From positions 250,171 to 314,170 of the forward strand of contig NZ_AJYZ02000037.1 of assembly GCF_000272045.2 (NCBI RefSeq): a stretch of 64,000 nucleotides of DNA, written 5' to 3'. This DNA is from Vibrio crassostreae 9ZC13 (lineage in GTDB: Bacteria > Pseudomonadota > Gammaproteobacteria > Enterobacterales > Vibrionaceae). A program made the translations under genes and the position numbers. Positions 39,049-48,747 of the stretch are shown one piece after another. Under the pieces are notes generated by a model, which did not search any database, was not told the origin of the DNA, and worked only from the letters and a program-made list of their open reading frames with translations. The first letter of the stretch is position 1, and each line of letters opens with the position of its first letter.

Positions 39049-40311
39049 ATGGATATCCTTGCTAACTACGGCACTGTCCTGATTATTGTTGCAGCAGCTT
39101 TCGGTTTCTTGATGGCTATTGGTATTGGTGCAAATGACGTTGCGAACGCAATGGGCACCTCAGTAGGCTCTAAAGCTTTAACCGTTAAACAAGCGATCAT
39201 TATCGCAATGATCTTTGAATTCGCAGGTGCTTACCTTGCGGGCGGCGAAGTAACAGACACGATCCGTAAAGGTGTTATCGAAACGTCTCTATTCGCTCAT
39301 CAACCAGATGTACTTGTGTACGGCATGATGTCAGCACTTCTTGCTGCGGGTACATGGCTACTTCTCGCTTCTTACATGGGCTGGCCGGTTTCTACGACTC
39401 ACTCAATCATCGGTGCAATCATCGGCTTCGCTTGTGTGTCTGTAGGTACTGAAGCGGTAGACTGGAACAGCGTTCAAGGCATTGTGGGCAGTTGGATTAT
39501 CACACCGGTTATTTCCGGCTTCTTCGCTTACGTCATATTTGTAAGTGCTCAACGACTGATTTTTGATACAGAGAACCCGCTATTTAACGCGAAACGCTTT
39601 GTACCGGTATACATGTTCATTACAACAATGGTAATTGCACTTGTAACCATCAAGAAAGGCCTTAAGCACGTTGGTCTTCACCTAAGCAACACTGAAGCAT
39701 GGGTTTGGGCTGCTGGCGTTTCTGCGCTTGTAATGATCGGCGGTTACCTATACATCCAGAAGAAATTCGCTAACCGCGAAGAAGACCACGGCTTTGCAGG
39801 TGTTGAAGGCATCTTCTCTGTACTCATGGTTATCACAGCTTGTGCGATGGCATTTGCACACGGTTCAAACGACGTTGCGAACGCGATTGGTCCACTGTCT
39901 GCTGTTGTATCAACCGTTGAGCACATGGGTGAAATCACAGGTAAGAGTACTATCGCATGGTGGATTCTTCCTCTAGGTGGATTCGGTATCGTTGTTGGTC
40001 TTGCAACAATGGGTCATAAAGTAATGGCAACCGTTGGTACTGGTATTACAGAACTAACACCAAGCCGTGGCTTTGCTGCACAACTTGCAACTGCATGTAC
40101 GGTTGTACTAGCTTCAGGTACTGGCCTTCCAATCTCTACTACACAAACACTCGTTGGTGCTGTTTTAGGTGTTGGTTTTGCTCGTGGTATCGCAGCACTA
40201 AACTTAGGCGTTGTACGTAATATCGTGGCTTCTTGGATTGTGACACTACCTGCAGGTGCTCTACTTGCTGTTGTGTTCTTCTACGGAATTCAAGCTGCGT
40301 TTACTATGTAA
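39049..40311 (+). CDS. Low-affinity inorganic phosphate transporter, Pit family
   Basis: Pit transporters carry metal-phosphate across the inner membrane in symport with protons or sodium. The protein has about ten hydrophobic segments and the two inverted PHO4 signatures, IGANDVANAMGTSVGSKAL near residue 26 and HGSNDVANAIGPLSAV near residue 272. Each half also has a PVSTTHS or PISTTQT motif. Length 420. Pairing with the DUF47 gene supports phosphate transport rather than another substrate. Confidence 0.93.
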   Translation: MDILANYGTVLIIVAAAFGFLMAIGIGANDVANAMGTSVGSKALTVKQAIIIAMIFEFAGAYLAGGEVTDTIRKGVIETSLFAHQPDVLVYGMMSALLAAGTWLLLASYMGWPVSTTHSIIGAIIGFACVSVGTEAVDWNSVQGIVGSWIITPVISGFFAYVIFVSAQRLIFDTENPLFNAKRFVPVYMFITTMVIALVTIKKGLKHVGLHLSNTEAWVWAAGVSALVMIGGYLYIQKKFANREEDHGFAGVEGIFSVLMVITACAMAFAHGSNDVANAIGPLSAVVSTVEHMGEITGKSTIAWWILPLGGFGIVVGLATMGHKVMATVGTGITELTPSRGFAAQLATACTVVLASGTGLPISTTQTLVGAVLGVGFARGIAALNLGVVRNIVASWIVTLPAGALLAVVFFYGIQAAFTM

Positions 40312-40403
40312 TCGCGACTGCGTTAGTGAATACTAGCGTCAGAACAGTGTGAGCTTCAGTAACGATATGTAAATACCATGTCATTATTGACTCAAACGCA
40401 CAG

Positions 40404-40431
40404 AAAGGGAGGCTTTGCCTCCCTTCTTTGT
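40404..40431 (+). terminator. Terminator after pit
   Basis: AAGGGAGGC and GCCTCCCTT pair around TTT, followed by CTTTGTT. The T run is interrupted, so it may be of medium strength. Confidence 0.7.
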
Positions 40432-40516
40432 TGCACCGCATAAAGAAACTAAATATTATTTGCTGATTGAGGCTGACTCATACGCCTACCCAATTTGAAT
40501 CGTTAAGGGATTTACT

Positions 40517-41128
40517 GTGAAAAAACTGATTAGCTTAGTTTTGTTCGCAATGCTTGCGGCTCCAGCTGCCTTTGCACAAGACCGTTATATTGCTGACAAA
40601 CTATTTACTTATATGCATTCTGGCCCAAACAACACATTCCGTATCATCGGTAGTGTTGATGCCGGTGAAAAGATTACATTCCTACAAACTAACAAGAGTA
40701 CGGGTTACACCCAAATTCAAGACAACCGTGGCCGTAAAGGTTGGGTTGAAAGCAAGTTTGTAAGCACTCAAGAAAGCATGGCACTGCGTATGCCTAAGCT
40801 AGAGAAAGAGCTGACGGAAGTTAAAGGCAAGCTAGCGAATGCTCGTCAGAGTGCTGACAGCGAAAAAGCTGGCCTAGCAAGCTCTCTAGATTCTCGTAAC
40901 AAGCAGATTGCTGAACTAGAACAGAACTACAGTGAAATTAGCCAACAGCTAACGAGTTCTCAAACAGAGAACCGTGAACTGCGCGCTAAGCTAGACACTC
41001 AAAAAGACGACCTACTATTGAAGTACTTCATGTACGGTGGTGGTGTTGCGGGTATTGGTCTACTTCTAGGCCTTGTTCTGCCACACATCATGCCTCGTCG
41101 CAGAAAATCACCAAACGGTTGGGCGTAG
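40517..41128 (+). CDS. ygiM: YgiM-type SH3 domain membrane protein (TIGR04211)
   Basis: This protein has a signal peptide (cleavage after about residue 20, AAFAQ) and a bacterial SH3 domain at about 24-85 (RYIADKLFTYMHSGP, GRKGWVESKFV). A coiled coil spans about 90-165, and one C-terminal membrane helix at about 172-192 is followed by a basic tail PRRRK. It is thus a periplasmic SH3 protein anchored by its C-terminus. Bacterial SH3 domains often bind cell wall peptides, but the role here is not known. In E. coli ygiM is immediately upstream of cca; here gspA-gspB lie between. Confidence 0.88.
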   Translation: MKKLISLVLFAMLAAPAAFAQDRYIADKLFTYMHSGPNNTFRIIGSVDAGEKITFLQTNKSTGYTQIQDNRGRKGWVESKFVSTQESMALRMPKLEKELTEVKGKLANARQSADSEKAGLASSLDSRNKQIAELEQNYSEISQQLTSSQTENRELRAKLDTQKDDLLLKYFMYGGGVAGIGLLLGLVLPHIMPRRRKSPNGWA

Positions 41129-41172
41129 ACTTAACGCTTGTATCAGGTACAGTAAATTCAGTATCGAATATC

Positions 41173-41205
41173 AAAAAGGAGCACCGAGGTGCTCCTTTTT
41201 ATTTG
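41173..41205. terminator. Bidirectional terminator between ygiM and gspB
   Basis: AAAAAGGAGCACC and GGTGCTCCTTTTT form a 13-bp stem with loop GA, followed by ATTT on plus. It serves convergent ygiM and gspB. Confidence 0.9.
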
Positions 41206-41233
41206 TCTGTTATCTAAATACGTATAGAAATCG

Positions 41234-42226
41234 CTAACCTTTCCACTCGTACAGAGCCGGGATTTCTATCTTCTGTTGATTGAACTCTATGATCACTGAT
41301 TGTGGCTTAATCTCTAGTAATTGAATGTCTTGTCCAATCCAATCTCCTTGCGCCACTTCTTGGCCGTTCACTTTTACCCAACGTTTGGTCTCGCTGCTCG
41401 AGTACATATGAGTTTGTAGGTCTAACTTAGGAAGGACTCCTGATAAGCTATTGGTGTGCGTTTCCAACTCAATAACCTGAGAGCCTCTTTGCCCTGCGGG
41501 TCTAGAGTCCATCGGCTCAGGAGTGCTTTGTTGCTCCCCCATAATGGATTCAAGCTTCAATGCCAAATCAGGTGGCAACTCACTGAGGTCTAGCCCTTGC
41601 AGCAGATCACTGTCCGATTGTAAGTCACTATTTGATTGCTGATCAGTGCTTGATTGCAGAGCAGTCGTTTCATCACTCGCGCCTGGCTGAACGGATGACG
41701 ATTCAGAACTGGCTGTCATTTGAGTGTTGTTATCAGCATTAGCGAAGATCACTGCTGAGCCACCAGCGGTGTTTGCACGATTAGCGCCAGAATCAATCTG
41801 TGCATACATCTCTTGGCGTGGCAATGCTTTCAACGGTTGGCTCGCCGGTGCAGGGCGAACGGTGAACAAGGCATCTTCTTCCTCAGACACGGCATCCATG
41901 CTTGCTATATCAGCATCCGCAATTTCAGGCTCAATGTCTGATTCAGTTTTAAATTCTGGCAGAGCGACATTGGCAGCTTGGTTCACGGCTTCTTGTTGTT
42001 GGATATACGATTGATAAGCCAAGACGCCACCCACCAACAAAGAAGGAACCAAGATTAAGAGTAGCCCCATCGCTAACGATGAACCTCGCTTGTTGCTCAT
42101 CCCTTTTGCAGAATTAGGAACATGATGATTCTGGTAGCCTTTGAAGCTTGGTTTGCTAAGAGAGTGCTGATTAATAGAAGATGGCTTGTGAGACGGCTGT
42201 TTAAGTTCGTGCATAATACGTGACAT
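41234..42226 (-). CDS. gspB: Type II secretion assembly factor GspB/ExeB-like
   Basis: GspB partners GspA in assembling the type II secretin in the outer membrane. A cytoplasmic basic N-terminus is followed by a membrane helix at about 50-72 (GSSLAMGLLLILVPSLLVGG). A long disordered Ser/Gln/Asp-rich periplasmic linker (about 85-255) follows. The conserved C-terminal domain (about 265-330) includes KWVKVNGQEVAQGDWIGQ. The start overlaps the gspA stop by one base (TAATG), so the two are co-translated. The linker is low-complexity and diverges quickly in this family. Confidence 0.88.
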   Translation of the reverse strand: MSRIMHELKQPSHKPSSINQHSLSKPSFKGYQNHHVPNSAKGMSNKRGSSLAMGLLLILVPSLLVGGVLAYQSYIQQQEAVNQAANVALPEFKTESDIEPEIADADIASMDAVSEEEDALFTVRPAPASQPLKALPRQEMYAQIDSGANRANTAGGSAVIFANADNNTQMTASSESSSVQPGASDETTALQSSTDQQSNSDLQSDSDLLQGLDLSELPPDLALKLESIMGEQQSTPEPMDSRPAGQRGSQVIELETHTNSLSGVLPKLDLQTHMYSSSETKRWVKVNGQEVAQGDWIGQDIQLLEIKPQSVIIEFNQQKIEIPALYEWKG

Positions 42227-43896
42227 TAGCTTTCGCCCCCTTCTAGTGACATCAGCTTAGGCGAATCGAGTTGAGCTAATCTCTGCAATCTTGCTAAGGT
42301 GCGCTTACCTGCAATGCCATCAACAGACATACCTTGCCACGTTTGAAATGCTTCGATTTTCATTTTTAACTCATAATCAAATACATCATTACCGGAAACA
42401 ACCTCTCCTAATACTTCAGAAAGCAGTAGATCAAGCAAAGCAACCGCTTCACCTTGATAGCCCTCTTTAAGGGTCTCTCGCAGCGGCTGCTTCCAAATAG
42501 CGACGTAATCGCCTTGCCAGATTTGCTCTAAGGATTGCTTCGGCATCACCAACAGCTTTTCATTAACCAGCAACTCGACAGAATCCTTAGACACGCCATA
42601 CAGCACAGCAAACACTGGTTTTTGGTCTATGTCGAGATTAAGTACCACAGGAACACCAAGTTCTAACAAGGTATCCAAACTGGCCTGCTGCTGCTCACAC
42701 ACAAAAACACTTTGTGGCTCACTTAAGCACAATCCATCACGCAGTGAAGATTGATATCCCCACAACGTATACAAGTCTTTGATAGCGAGAGAACGATTGG
42801 TCCCCTGCATCAAATGTTGTTGAATGTGTTGTGGCAATTCAAACTTGGCAGGTTTTGGCTCAGCAACCAACTTAGGAACATCTGATACCAAAGAACGCTG
42901 AGTACGTGCTAACACTTCCGTCTTTGCTCCATTTGATGCATCCGTAGGCAACCAAGCATTGATATAGCTTGGAGCGAAGTTAAAGGTCGCTATTGCAAGA
43001 CCAACGCTTAACGTCGCAATCCCTGCGTATTGGAATAACTTAGGCGCGACACGAGAAGTTAGAGCTTTCTCGACGTGATACACATCGGCCTGAAAGGACA
43101 TAACCTGCTGACACGCTCGGTTAACCGTTTCATTGCTCGGTAGCTGCTCACCGTCATGAAAAGCCAACTGCAGTGCTTTATCACACACCAAGTTAATGAG
43201 CCTTGGAATACCATGCGTATATTGAGCAATCAGCTTGATAGAACGGTTCGAAAACAACATCTGCTCGCCACCCGCCGTCTCCAAACGAAACGCGATGTAC
43301 TTGCCCGTTTCTTCGGTATTAAGAGGCAGTAAGTGATAACGACCAGTAATGCGCTGTGCTAGCTGACGTAGCTGCGTGGTTTGTAAGTGCTGTTGTAATT
43401 CCGGCTGGCCGACCAACAGTACTTTTAACAGCTTACGATTGTCGGTTTCCAAGTTTGTTAGAAGGCGTAACTGCTCCAACACATCGGCAGCGAGGTGTTG
43501 GGCTTCATCGATCACCAATAGGGTTTGAATGCCTTCGGCATGGCTATCAAGTAGAAAATAATGAATAGCCTGACTGAGCTGTTTCAACGATGCTTGTTCT
43601 GGGTACTCGACCTCAAACTCATCGCAGATAGCTTCTAGTAAATCCGTATTTGAAAACGTAGGGTTAAGTATAAGGCCAGCCTGAGTATGACTATCCAATG
43701 AAGACAACATCGCCTTAGCGACCGTTGTTTTCCCTGTACCAACCTCACCAGTAAGCATCGCAAAGCCCCCACCCTCGCCTAAACCGGCTTGTAGGTTCTG
43801 CATCGCTTCTTGATGGCGCTGACTCAAAAACAAGTAGCGAGAATTTGGTACAATCGAAAATGGCATCTCAACGAAGCCAAAATATTCCTTATACAT
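42226..43896 (-). CDS. gspA: Type II secretion assembly ATPase GspA/ExeA
   Basis: GspA/ExeA is an inner-membrane AAA ATPase with a periplasmic peptidoglycan-binding domain that helps the GspD secretin pass the cell wall. The ATPase domain starts MYKEYFGFVEMPFSIVPN, with Walker A GEVGTGKTTVAK near residue 50 and Walker B LLVIDEAQHL. A membrane helix is at about 285-310. The C-terminus carries a peptidoglycan-binding motif (IEAFQTWQGMSVDGIAGKRT). The frame runs up to 43986, but the ATG at 43896 fits the family. The gene is divergent from cca. Confidence 0.92.
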   Translation of the reverse strand: MYKEYFGFVEMPFSIVPNSRYLFLSQRHQEAMQNLQAGLGEGGGFAMLTGEVGTGKTTVAKAMLSSLDSHTQAGLILNPTFSNTDLLEAICDEFEVEYPEQASLKQLSQAIHYFLLDSHAEGIQTLLVIDEAQHLAADVLEQLRLLTNLETDNRKLLKVLLVGQPELQQHLQTTQLRQLAQRITGRYHLLPLNTEETGKYIAFRLETAGGEQMLFSNRSIKLIAQYTHGIPRLINLVCDKALQLAFHDGEQLPSNETVNRACQQVMSFQADVYHVEKALTSRVAPKLFQYAGIATLSVGLAIATFNFAPSYINAWLPTDASNGAKTEVLARTQRSLVSDVPKLVAEPKPAKFELPQHIQQHLMQGTNRSLAIKDLYTLWGYQSSLRDGLCLSEPQSVFVCEQQQASLDTLLELGVPVVLNLDIDQKPVFAVLYGVSKDSVELLVNEKLLVMPKQSLEQIWQGDYVAIWKQPLRETLKEGYQGEAVALLDLLLSEVLGEVVSGNDVFDYELKMKIEAFQTWQGMSVDGIAGKRTLARLQRLAQLDSPKLMSLEGGES

Positions 43897-43980
43897 GTGC
43901 TGCCCTATAATTACGATTAATGGAAAGTACCATTGCTTGCAGTAAAGTCCAGCAGTGATAAAACATTTCGAGGTGATAAG

Positions 43981-45249
43981 TTGCAAATTTACGATAGCCT
44001 ACCAAAAGACAACGGGCTACAACGCTATCTAGTCGGTGGAGCAGTGCGCGATAAGCTGCTCAATATTGATAGTTATGATAGAGATTGGGTCGTGGTAGGG
44101 AGTACCCCTCAAGAGATGGAAAACCTTGGCTTTACTGCTGTGGGAAAAGATTTCCCGGTATTCTTGCACCCAAAAACCAAAGAAGAGCACGCACTGGCTC
44201 GCACTGAGAGAAAATCAGGCTCTGGTTACACAGGCTTCGAATGTTACTTCGCGCCAGACGTGAGTTTGGAAGAAGACCTGATGCGTCGAGATCTGACCAT
44301 CAACGCTATAGCTCAGGATGATAAAGGCCAACTTCACGATCCTTATCATGGCCAGAAAGATCTATCGGATCGTATCTTAAGACACGTTTCAGACGCTTTT
44401 GTTGAAGACCCTCTTCGTGTACTGCGTGTGGCTCGCTTCGCCGCCAAGCTTCACCATCTTAACTTCACGGTTGCACCTGAAACCATGGATATGATGAGTG
44501 AGATCGTCCAATCTGGTGAGCTGGCACACCTTACTGCAGAGCGAGTTTGGCAAGAGTGGCATAAGTCTCTTAGTACACCGCACCCTGAAGTGTTCCTCTC
44601 TGTATTGAAAGAGTGTGGTGCATTGGCAGTCGTATTACCTGAGATTGACGCTCTATTTGGCGTCCCTCAACCTGAAAAATGGCACCCTGAAATCGACACG
44701 GGTATTCACACTCTGATGGTTGCTCAGCAAGCCGCACTATTAAGCCCATCGCTACCGGTACGCTTTGCAGCTCAAGTGCATGACTTAGGTAAAGGCGTCA
44801 CACCACAAGCTGAATGGCCAAGCCATAAAATGCACTGCCACACAGGTGTTAAGATAATCAAGAAACTGTGTGAGCGAGTGAGAGTGCCCAATGAGTTCAG
44901 AGACCTTGCGTTGTTAGTGTGCGAGCAACATTCTAATATCCACCGCGCAGGCGAGCTCAAACCAACCACCTTTCTCAAGGTTCTCAACAAGTTCGATGTT
45001 TGGCGTAAGCCAGATAGGCTCGACGATATACTACTTTGCTGCCAGGCCGACCACGCAGGCCGAAAAGGATTAGAAGATCAGCCTTATCCTCAAAAAGCGC
45101 GCTTTGAAGTCGCCTACCAAGCGGCGCTTCAAGTCGAAGTAAAAGCGATCATTACCGATGGTTTTAAAGGCAAAGATATTCGAGAAGAACAAGAGAAACG
45201 CAGAGCCATCGCAATTGAAAATGCCCTATCAGAACTCGCTAGCAGTTAA
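43981..45249 (+). CDS. cca: Multifunctional CCA tRNA nucleotidyltransferase
   Basis: Cca adds or repairs the tRNA 3' CCA end. The nucleotidyltransferase motif [11 protein letters not shown] and the catalytic DxD (DRDWVVVG) are followed by [10 protein letters not shown] and the B/A-specificity region. A C-terminal HD domain ([10 protein letters not shown]) gives the phosphohydrolase activity seen in E. coli Cca. No ATG precedes the conserved region. I chose the TTG at 43981, which has GAGGTG 5 nt upstream, giving 422 residues. From that start LVGG comes at residue 17 rather than about 5, so there is an apparent 12-residue insertion. Confidence 0.92.
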   Translation: MQIYDSLPKDNGLQRYLVGGAVRDKLLNIDSYDRDWVVVGSTPQEMENLGFTAVGKDFPVFLHPKTKEEHALARTERKSGSGYTGFECYFAPDVSLEEDLMRRDLTINAIAQDDKGQLHDPYHGQKDLSDRILRHVSDAFVEDPLRVLRVARFAAKLHHLNFTVAPETMDMMSEIVQSGELAHLTAERVWQEWHKSLSTPHPEVFLSVLKECGALAVVLPEIDALFGVPQPEKWHPEIDTGIHTLMVAQQAALLSPSLPVRFAAQVHDLGKGVTPQAEWPSHKMHCHTGVKIIKKLCERVRVPNEFRDLALLVCEQHSNIHRAGELKPTTFLKVLNKFDVWRKPDRLDDILLCCQADHAGRKGLEDQPYPQKARFEVAYQAALQVEVKAIITDGFKGKDIREEQEKRRAIAIENALSELASS

Positions 45250-45275
45250 TCGTCGCCGCTCTACCTAAAACGTAT

Positions 45276-45308
45276 AAAAAGCCCGCAGTTAAGCGGGCTT
45301 TTTGTTTC
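45276..45308. terminator. Bidirectional terminator between cca and uppP
   Basis: AAAAAGCCCGC and GCGGGCTTTTT pair around AGTTAA, with T runs on both strands, between convergent cca and uppP. Confidence 0.92.
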
Positions 45309-45340
45309 AATTCTTACAGCGAGACCGTTGCCTGTGTCTG

Positions 45341-46144
45341 TTACTGCATCATTAAGAAAGCAAACAGACCACAACCTAGAATCAGGCGGTAGATAACGAA
45401 CGGTGTCATGCCCATACGAGAGATAAGCTTCAAGAAGAAGTGGATACAGATGTAAGCACTGATGAAAGACACCGCAACGCCCGTTAGCAAAGTGCCAACA
45501 TGGATTGGATCACCGCTTGTCACCAACTTAAGACCTAAATAACCACCAGCCAGAGTGATGATTGGGATAGACATCAAGAAAGAGAATCGAGCCGCCGCTT
45601 CACGTGTGAAACCAAGGTAAAGCGCCGCGGTAATGGTTGCGCCAGAACGAGACGTGCCCGGAATGATCGCCATTGCTTGAGCAAGACCAATAAACAGCGC
45701 CTTTTTCCAACCCGCTTGGTATTCGTCATCGCGCAGGCTTGAGTTCTTGTCCACCCACCATAACAATAGACCAAAGATAATCGTTGTCGTCGCGATCACC
45801 CACGCACTGCGTAAGTAAAGCTCAACAATATCTTTCATCAACAAGCCAAAGATACACGCAGGAATCGTCGCGAGAATGATCATCCACGCTAACTTCGCTT
45901 CTTTACTACGATCGCCTTTAAACACTGAACCAAAGAATGCGCTCAACAGAGAGACCACTTCTTTACGGAAATAGATAACAACAGCTGCCAAAGTACCAAC
46001 GTGGACAGCGACATCAAAAGCCAAACCTTGATCTTCCCAGCCTAAAACAGCTGAAGGAAGGATTAGGTGTGCAGAACTGGAAATAGGTAAAAACTCTGTA
46101 AAGCCTTGCACCAACGCCAATATAAACGCTTCAAAATAACTCAT
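45341..46144 (-). CDS. uppP: Undecaprenyl-diphosphate phosphatase UppP (BacA)
   Basis: UppP recycles the lipid carrier by converting undecaprenyl diphosphate to the monophosphate, and confers bacitracin resistance when abundant. The two conserved motifs are [20 protein letters not shown] near the N-terminus and [15 protein letters not shown] at about 165-180. There are about eight hydrophobic segments in 267 residues. It follows folB-folK on the same strand, 15 bp after folK. Confidence 0.96.
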   Translation of the reverse strand: MSYFEAFILALVQGFTEFLPISSSAHLILPSAVLGWEDQGLAFDVAVHVGTLAAVVIYFRKEVVSLLSAFFGSVFKGDRSKEAKLAWMIILATIPACIFGLLMKDIVELYLRSAWVIATTTIIFGLLLWWVDKNSSLRDDEYQAGWKKALFIGLAQAMAIIPGTSRSGATITAALYLGFTREAAARFSFLMSIPIITLAGGYLGLKLVTSGDPIHVGTLLTGVAVSFISAYICIHFFLKLISRMGMTPFVIYRLILGCGLFAFLMMQ

Positions 46145-46159
46145 TACTTACCTTAAAAA

Positions 46160-46642
46160 TTATAGTTTTATATCTACGACAGAGAGCGAGTCTAATTGCT
46201 GCATCTTCTGCCATATTTCACTGACGGTTCTTCCGTCTTGCGGGATCACTCGCGCAGGACAAAGATCATAAAGCGGCTGTGTTACAAAAGGATATTTGTA
46301 GATATCACTGCGTGGTAATTCTGGTTCACACTCAGAAACCTCCTCTCCAAACAGCACAATATCAAGATCGAGTTTTCGATCTTGTAGTTTGTGCGCATCT
46401 TGAGAGCGACCCCATTTAAACTCAATTTTACGCAGCTGCTGTGAAAATTCAGTCAATGAGAGTGACGTGTCGAGCTCTATCACAAAGTTATAAAACGGAT
46501 GGCTATTAAAACCGACGGGCTCACAGTGATAGATTTTAGAGCATTTAAGGTTAGTCCCTAACGATTGAAGCTCTGTCCATGCCACCCTTGCATGCTTGTC
46601 GCGGTCTATGTTCGTGCCAACACCAACATAGGCTACTGTCAT
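46160..46642 (-). CDS. folK: 2-amino-4-hydroxy-6-hydroxymethyldihydropteridine pyrophosphokinase FolK
   Basis: FolK pyrophosphorylates hydroxymethyl-dihydropterin in folate synthesis. The family features are VGVGTNIDRDKHA at the N-terminus (GSN in many relatives, GTN here), YNFVIELDT, and DRKLDLDIVLFG, the ATP/Mg site. At 160 residues it is normal. A second FolK, commonly encoded beside panB in Gammaproteobacteria, could exist elsewhere, and this divergent folB-linked copy may be the accessory one. It overlaps folB by 4 bp. Confidence 0.88.
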   Translation of the reverse strand: MTVAYVGVGTNIDRDKHARVAWTELQSLGTNLKCSKIYHCEPVGFNSHPFYNFVIELDTSLSLTEFSQQLRKIEFKWGRSQDAHKLQDRKLDLDIVLFGEEVSECEPELPRSDIYKYPFVTQPLYDLCPARVIPQDGRTVSEIWQKMQQLDSLSVVDIKL

Positions 46643-46998
46643 GCTTGACCTCGTTCGATGATCACACCAACGGCTTTTGCTTGTGGCACTGCGCCAGGTT
46701 TAGCCAATCGGATTTTAATCCACGGCACAGAGAACTGAGTCATAATAAGCTCTGCGACTTCTTCAGCAACACGTTCTACGAGTAGAAAACGGCCATTTGC
46801 AATGTGCTCAAGTACTGCAGTGCTCACTTTCGAATAATCCAAAGCATCAACCACATCATCACTCTTGCCTGCTGGGCGGTTGTCATGAGCCATTTCAATA
46901 TCAAGCACCAGTTTCTGTTTGATCTCTTGCTCCCAATCGTAAACACCGATCGTTGTAATTACTTCTAGCTGCTCAATGAAAACTTTATCCAGTGCCAT
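46639..46998 (-). CDS. folB: Dihydroneopterin aldolase FolB
   Basis: FolB converts dihydroneopterin to hydroxymethyl-dihydropterin, the substrate of FolK next door. The sequence IEQLEVITTIGVYDWEQ and the conserved LVERVAEEVAELI match the family. The frame opens at 47028, but the ATG at 46998 has AGGAC at 5 nt and gives the usual 119 residues. It is divergent from plsY, as in E. coli. Confidence 0.94.
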   Translation of the reverse strand: MALDKVFIEQLEVITTIGVYDWEQEIKQKLVLDIEMAHDNRPAGKSDDVVDALDYSKVSTAVLEHIANGRFLLVERVAEEVAELIMTQFSVPWIKIRLAKPGAVPQAKAVGVIIERGQA

Positions 46999-47136
46999 GA
47001 CTTGTCCTTTTAGAGGTCGGATACCCAAATTGGGGAAAAAAACGTATTATTTGCGTAATTCGAGATATGATATCAATTACTCTTGGATTGAGCATTATTT
47101 TCCCATCGTTAGGCGTATAACCGTTAAAGGACAGAC

Positions 47137-47733
47137 ATGACCCCATTGGCACTTATCATGATCATTGCTGCCTACTTACTAGGTTCAATCTCTAGTGCGG
47201 TCTTGATATGCCGAGTTTTGAGGCTCCCAGATCCTCGAACAGTAGGTTCTAACAACCCAGGAGCAACCAATGTCCTGCGTGTTGGCGGTAAAGGCGCAGC
47301 AGCTGCCGTCCTTTTGTGTGACATGCTGAAAGGCACTATCCCTGTCTGGCTTGGCTACTACCTCAAGATCGACCCAATCATTCTTGGGGTTGTGGCAATT
47401 GCGGCGTGTCTTGGCCATATGTATCCGATCTTCTTCCACTTCAAAGGTGGTAAAGGCGTGGCAACCGCACTTGGCGCTATCGCCCCAATAGGATTCGATC
47501 TAACCGGAATGATCATGGCAACTTGGTTAGTGGTCGCGTTTTTGTTTCGTTACTCTTCTTTAGCGGCACTGGTTACTGTGCTACTTGCCCCTTTCTACGC
47601 TTGGTTAGTCAAACCTCAATACACATTGCCAGTAGCCATGCTGTGCTGTTTGATCGTGTTACGTCACCACCAGAATATCCGCCGCCTACTCGATGGCAGC
47701 GAACCAAAACTCGGACAAAAAAAATCGGCTTAA
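47137..47733 (+). CDS. plsY: Glycerol-3-phosphate acyltransferase PlsY
   Basis: PlsY transfers the acyl group from acyl-phosphate to glycerol 3-phosphate, the first step of phospholipid synthesis in most bacteria. It has about five membrane segments and the three conserved loops: [18 protein letters not shown], the region after DMLKGTIPV, and [14 protein letters not shown]. Length 198. AAAGGACAG precedes the ATG. Confidence 0.95.
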   Translation: MTPLALIMIIAAYLLGSISSAVLICRVLRLPDPRTVGSNNPGATNVLRVGGKGAAAAVLLCDMLKGTIPVWLGYYLKIDPIILGVVAIAACLGHMYPIFFHFKGGKGVATALGAIAPIGFDLTGMIMATWLVVAFLFRYSSLAALVTVLLAPFYAWLVKPQYTLPVAMLCCLIVLRHHQNIRRLLDGSEPKLGQKKSA

Positions 47734-47760
47734 ACTGTCACGTCTAAGCCGAACTATTTT
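47725..47760 (+). terminator. Possible weak terminator overlapping the plsY stop
   Basis: TCGGCTTA and TAAGCCGA form an 8-bp stem around a 12-nt loop, followed by ACTATTTTTA. The T run is offset by four bases, so strength is doubtful. Confidence 0.45.
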
Positions 47761-47825
47761 TAAACCGAGATGCGTTTAAACCGACGTAAGTATAAGTCGA
47801 ACAACACTATTCAGTATTTAAGAAC

Positions 47826-48641
47826 TTACAGCAGATGTTTATCTAAAAACGTCTTCAGCATTGTGTTCACAAACTCTGGTTGCTCTAACGAGCTAATATG
47901 ACCAGCGCCAGGAATCACCACTAATTCACTGCCCGTAATGCAATCGTGCATTAGGTATGACTCAAGTACCGGACGTGGTTTATCTTCTTGTCCTACAGCA
48001 ATCAAAACAGGCAGAGCAAAGTTCTCTACCGATTCAATCATGTCACGACGTCCAAACACCATTCGACCAATTCGTGCCACTTCTTCAGCGTTGTCACCCT
48101 CAAGAGCTGATAACTGCTGAGTAAACCCTTCCACTAAAGTTGGCGTGTTGGTTTGAGCATCATTAGCGAAGAACAGTGGAACAACCGCTTCAACAATTGG
48201 CTGAGGAACCGTCTTGGTTTGAGTGATGGTATCTAACATGCTGAAGTACTTAGCGTGAGCAACCTCTGGTTCTAAACCCACAAAAGTATCCATTAGAACC
48301 AAAGACTTAATACGTGCAGGTGCAAGTTCCGCTAACTCTGTTCCCCACATACCGCCAACCGATAAACCAACCACTGAGAATTCTTCGATCTCTAAATGAT
48401 CAAGCAGAGCCAAAACGTGCTGAGCGTAATCTTTCAAGTTACGCATCGAAGCGGGTGCAGCTTGAGACTCACCGTGAGACCAAAGCTCTGGAACAATACA
48501 GCGATACTGAGTTTTTAACGCTTCGATCTGCGGCTTCCACATTGCACTATCCCAAAGGTAGCTGTGGCCGAGTACAACAACAGGGCCTTGACCTTCATCT
48601 AGGTACGCCATCGATTGATTGTCTACTGTGAACTTGTTCAT
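47826..48641 (-). CDS. Alpha/beta hydrolase of unknown substrate
   Basis: This is a 271-residue alpha/beta hydrolase. The oxyanion-side motif is VVLGHSYLWDSAMW, the nucleophile elbow is VVGLSVGGMWG (Ser near residue 95), the acid is probably in VGQEDKPRP, and the catalytic His is in IPGAGHISSLEQP. There is no signal peptide or membrane segment. The fold resembles 3-oxoadipate enol-lactonase and haloperoxidase-like enzymes, but the substrate cannot be read from sequence. It stands alone between plsY and tsaD. Confidence 0.85.
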   Translation of the reverse strand: MNKFTVDNQSMAYLDEGQGPVVVLGHSYLWDSAMWKPQIEALKTQYRCIVPELWSHGESQAAPASMRNLKDYAQHVLALLDHLEIEEFSVVGLSVGGMWGTELAELAPARIKSLVLMDTFVGLEPEVAHAKYFSMLDTITQTKTVPQPIVEAVVPLFFANDAQTNTPTLVEGFTQQLSALEGDNAEEVARIGRMVFGRRDMIESVENFALPVLIAVGQEDKPRPVLESYLMHDCITGSELVVIPGAGHISSLEQPEFVNTMLKTFLDKHLL

Positions 48642-48700
48642 TTTCTTCCCTAATCTCTATCAGCAATTATTTATCGACATACGGTCGGTAAGCTAGGATA

Positions 48701-48729
48701 TAAAAACGGCCGCACAAGGCGACCGTTTA
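48701..48729 (-). terminator. Terminator after tsaD
   Basis: On minus, AAACGGTCGC and GCGGCCGTTT pair with a short loop, followed by TTATATCC. It lies about 20 bp beyond the tsaD stop. Confidence 0.75.
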
Positions 48730-48747
48730 TCGAAACACTATAGTCAA

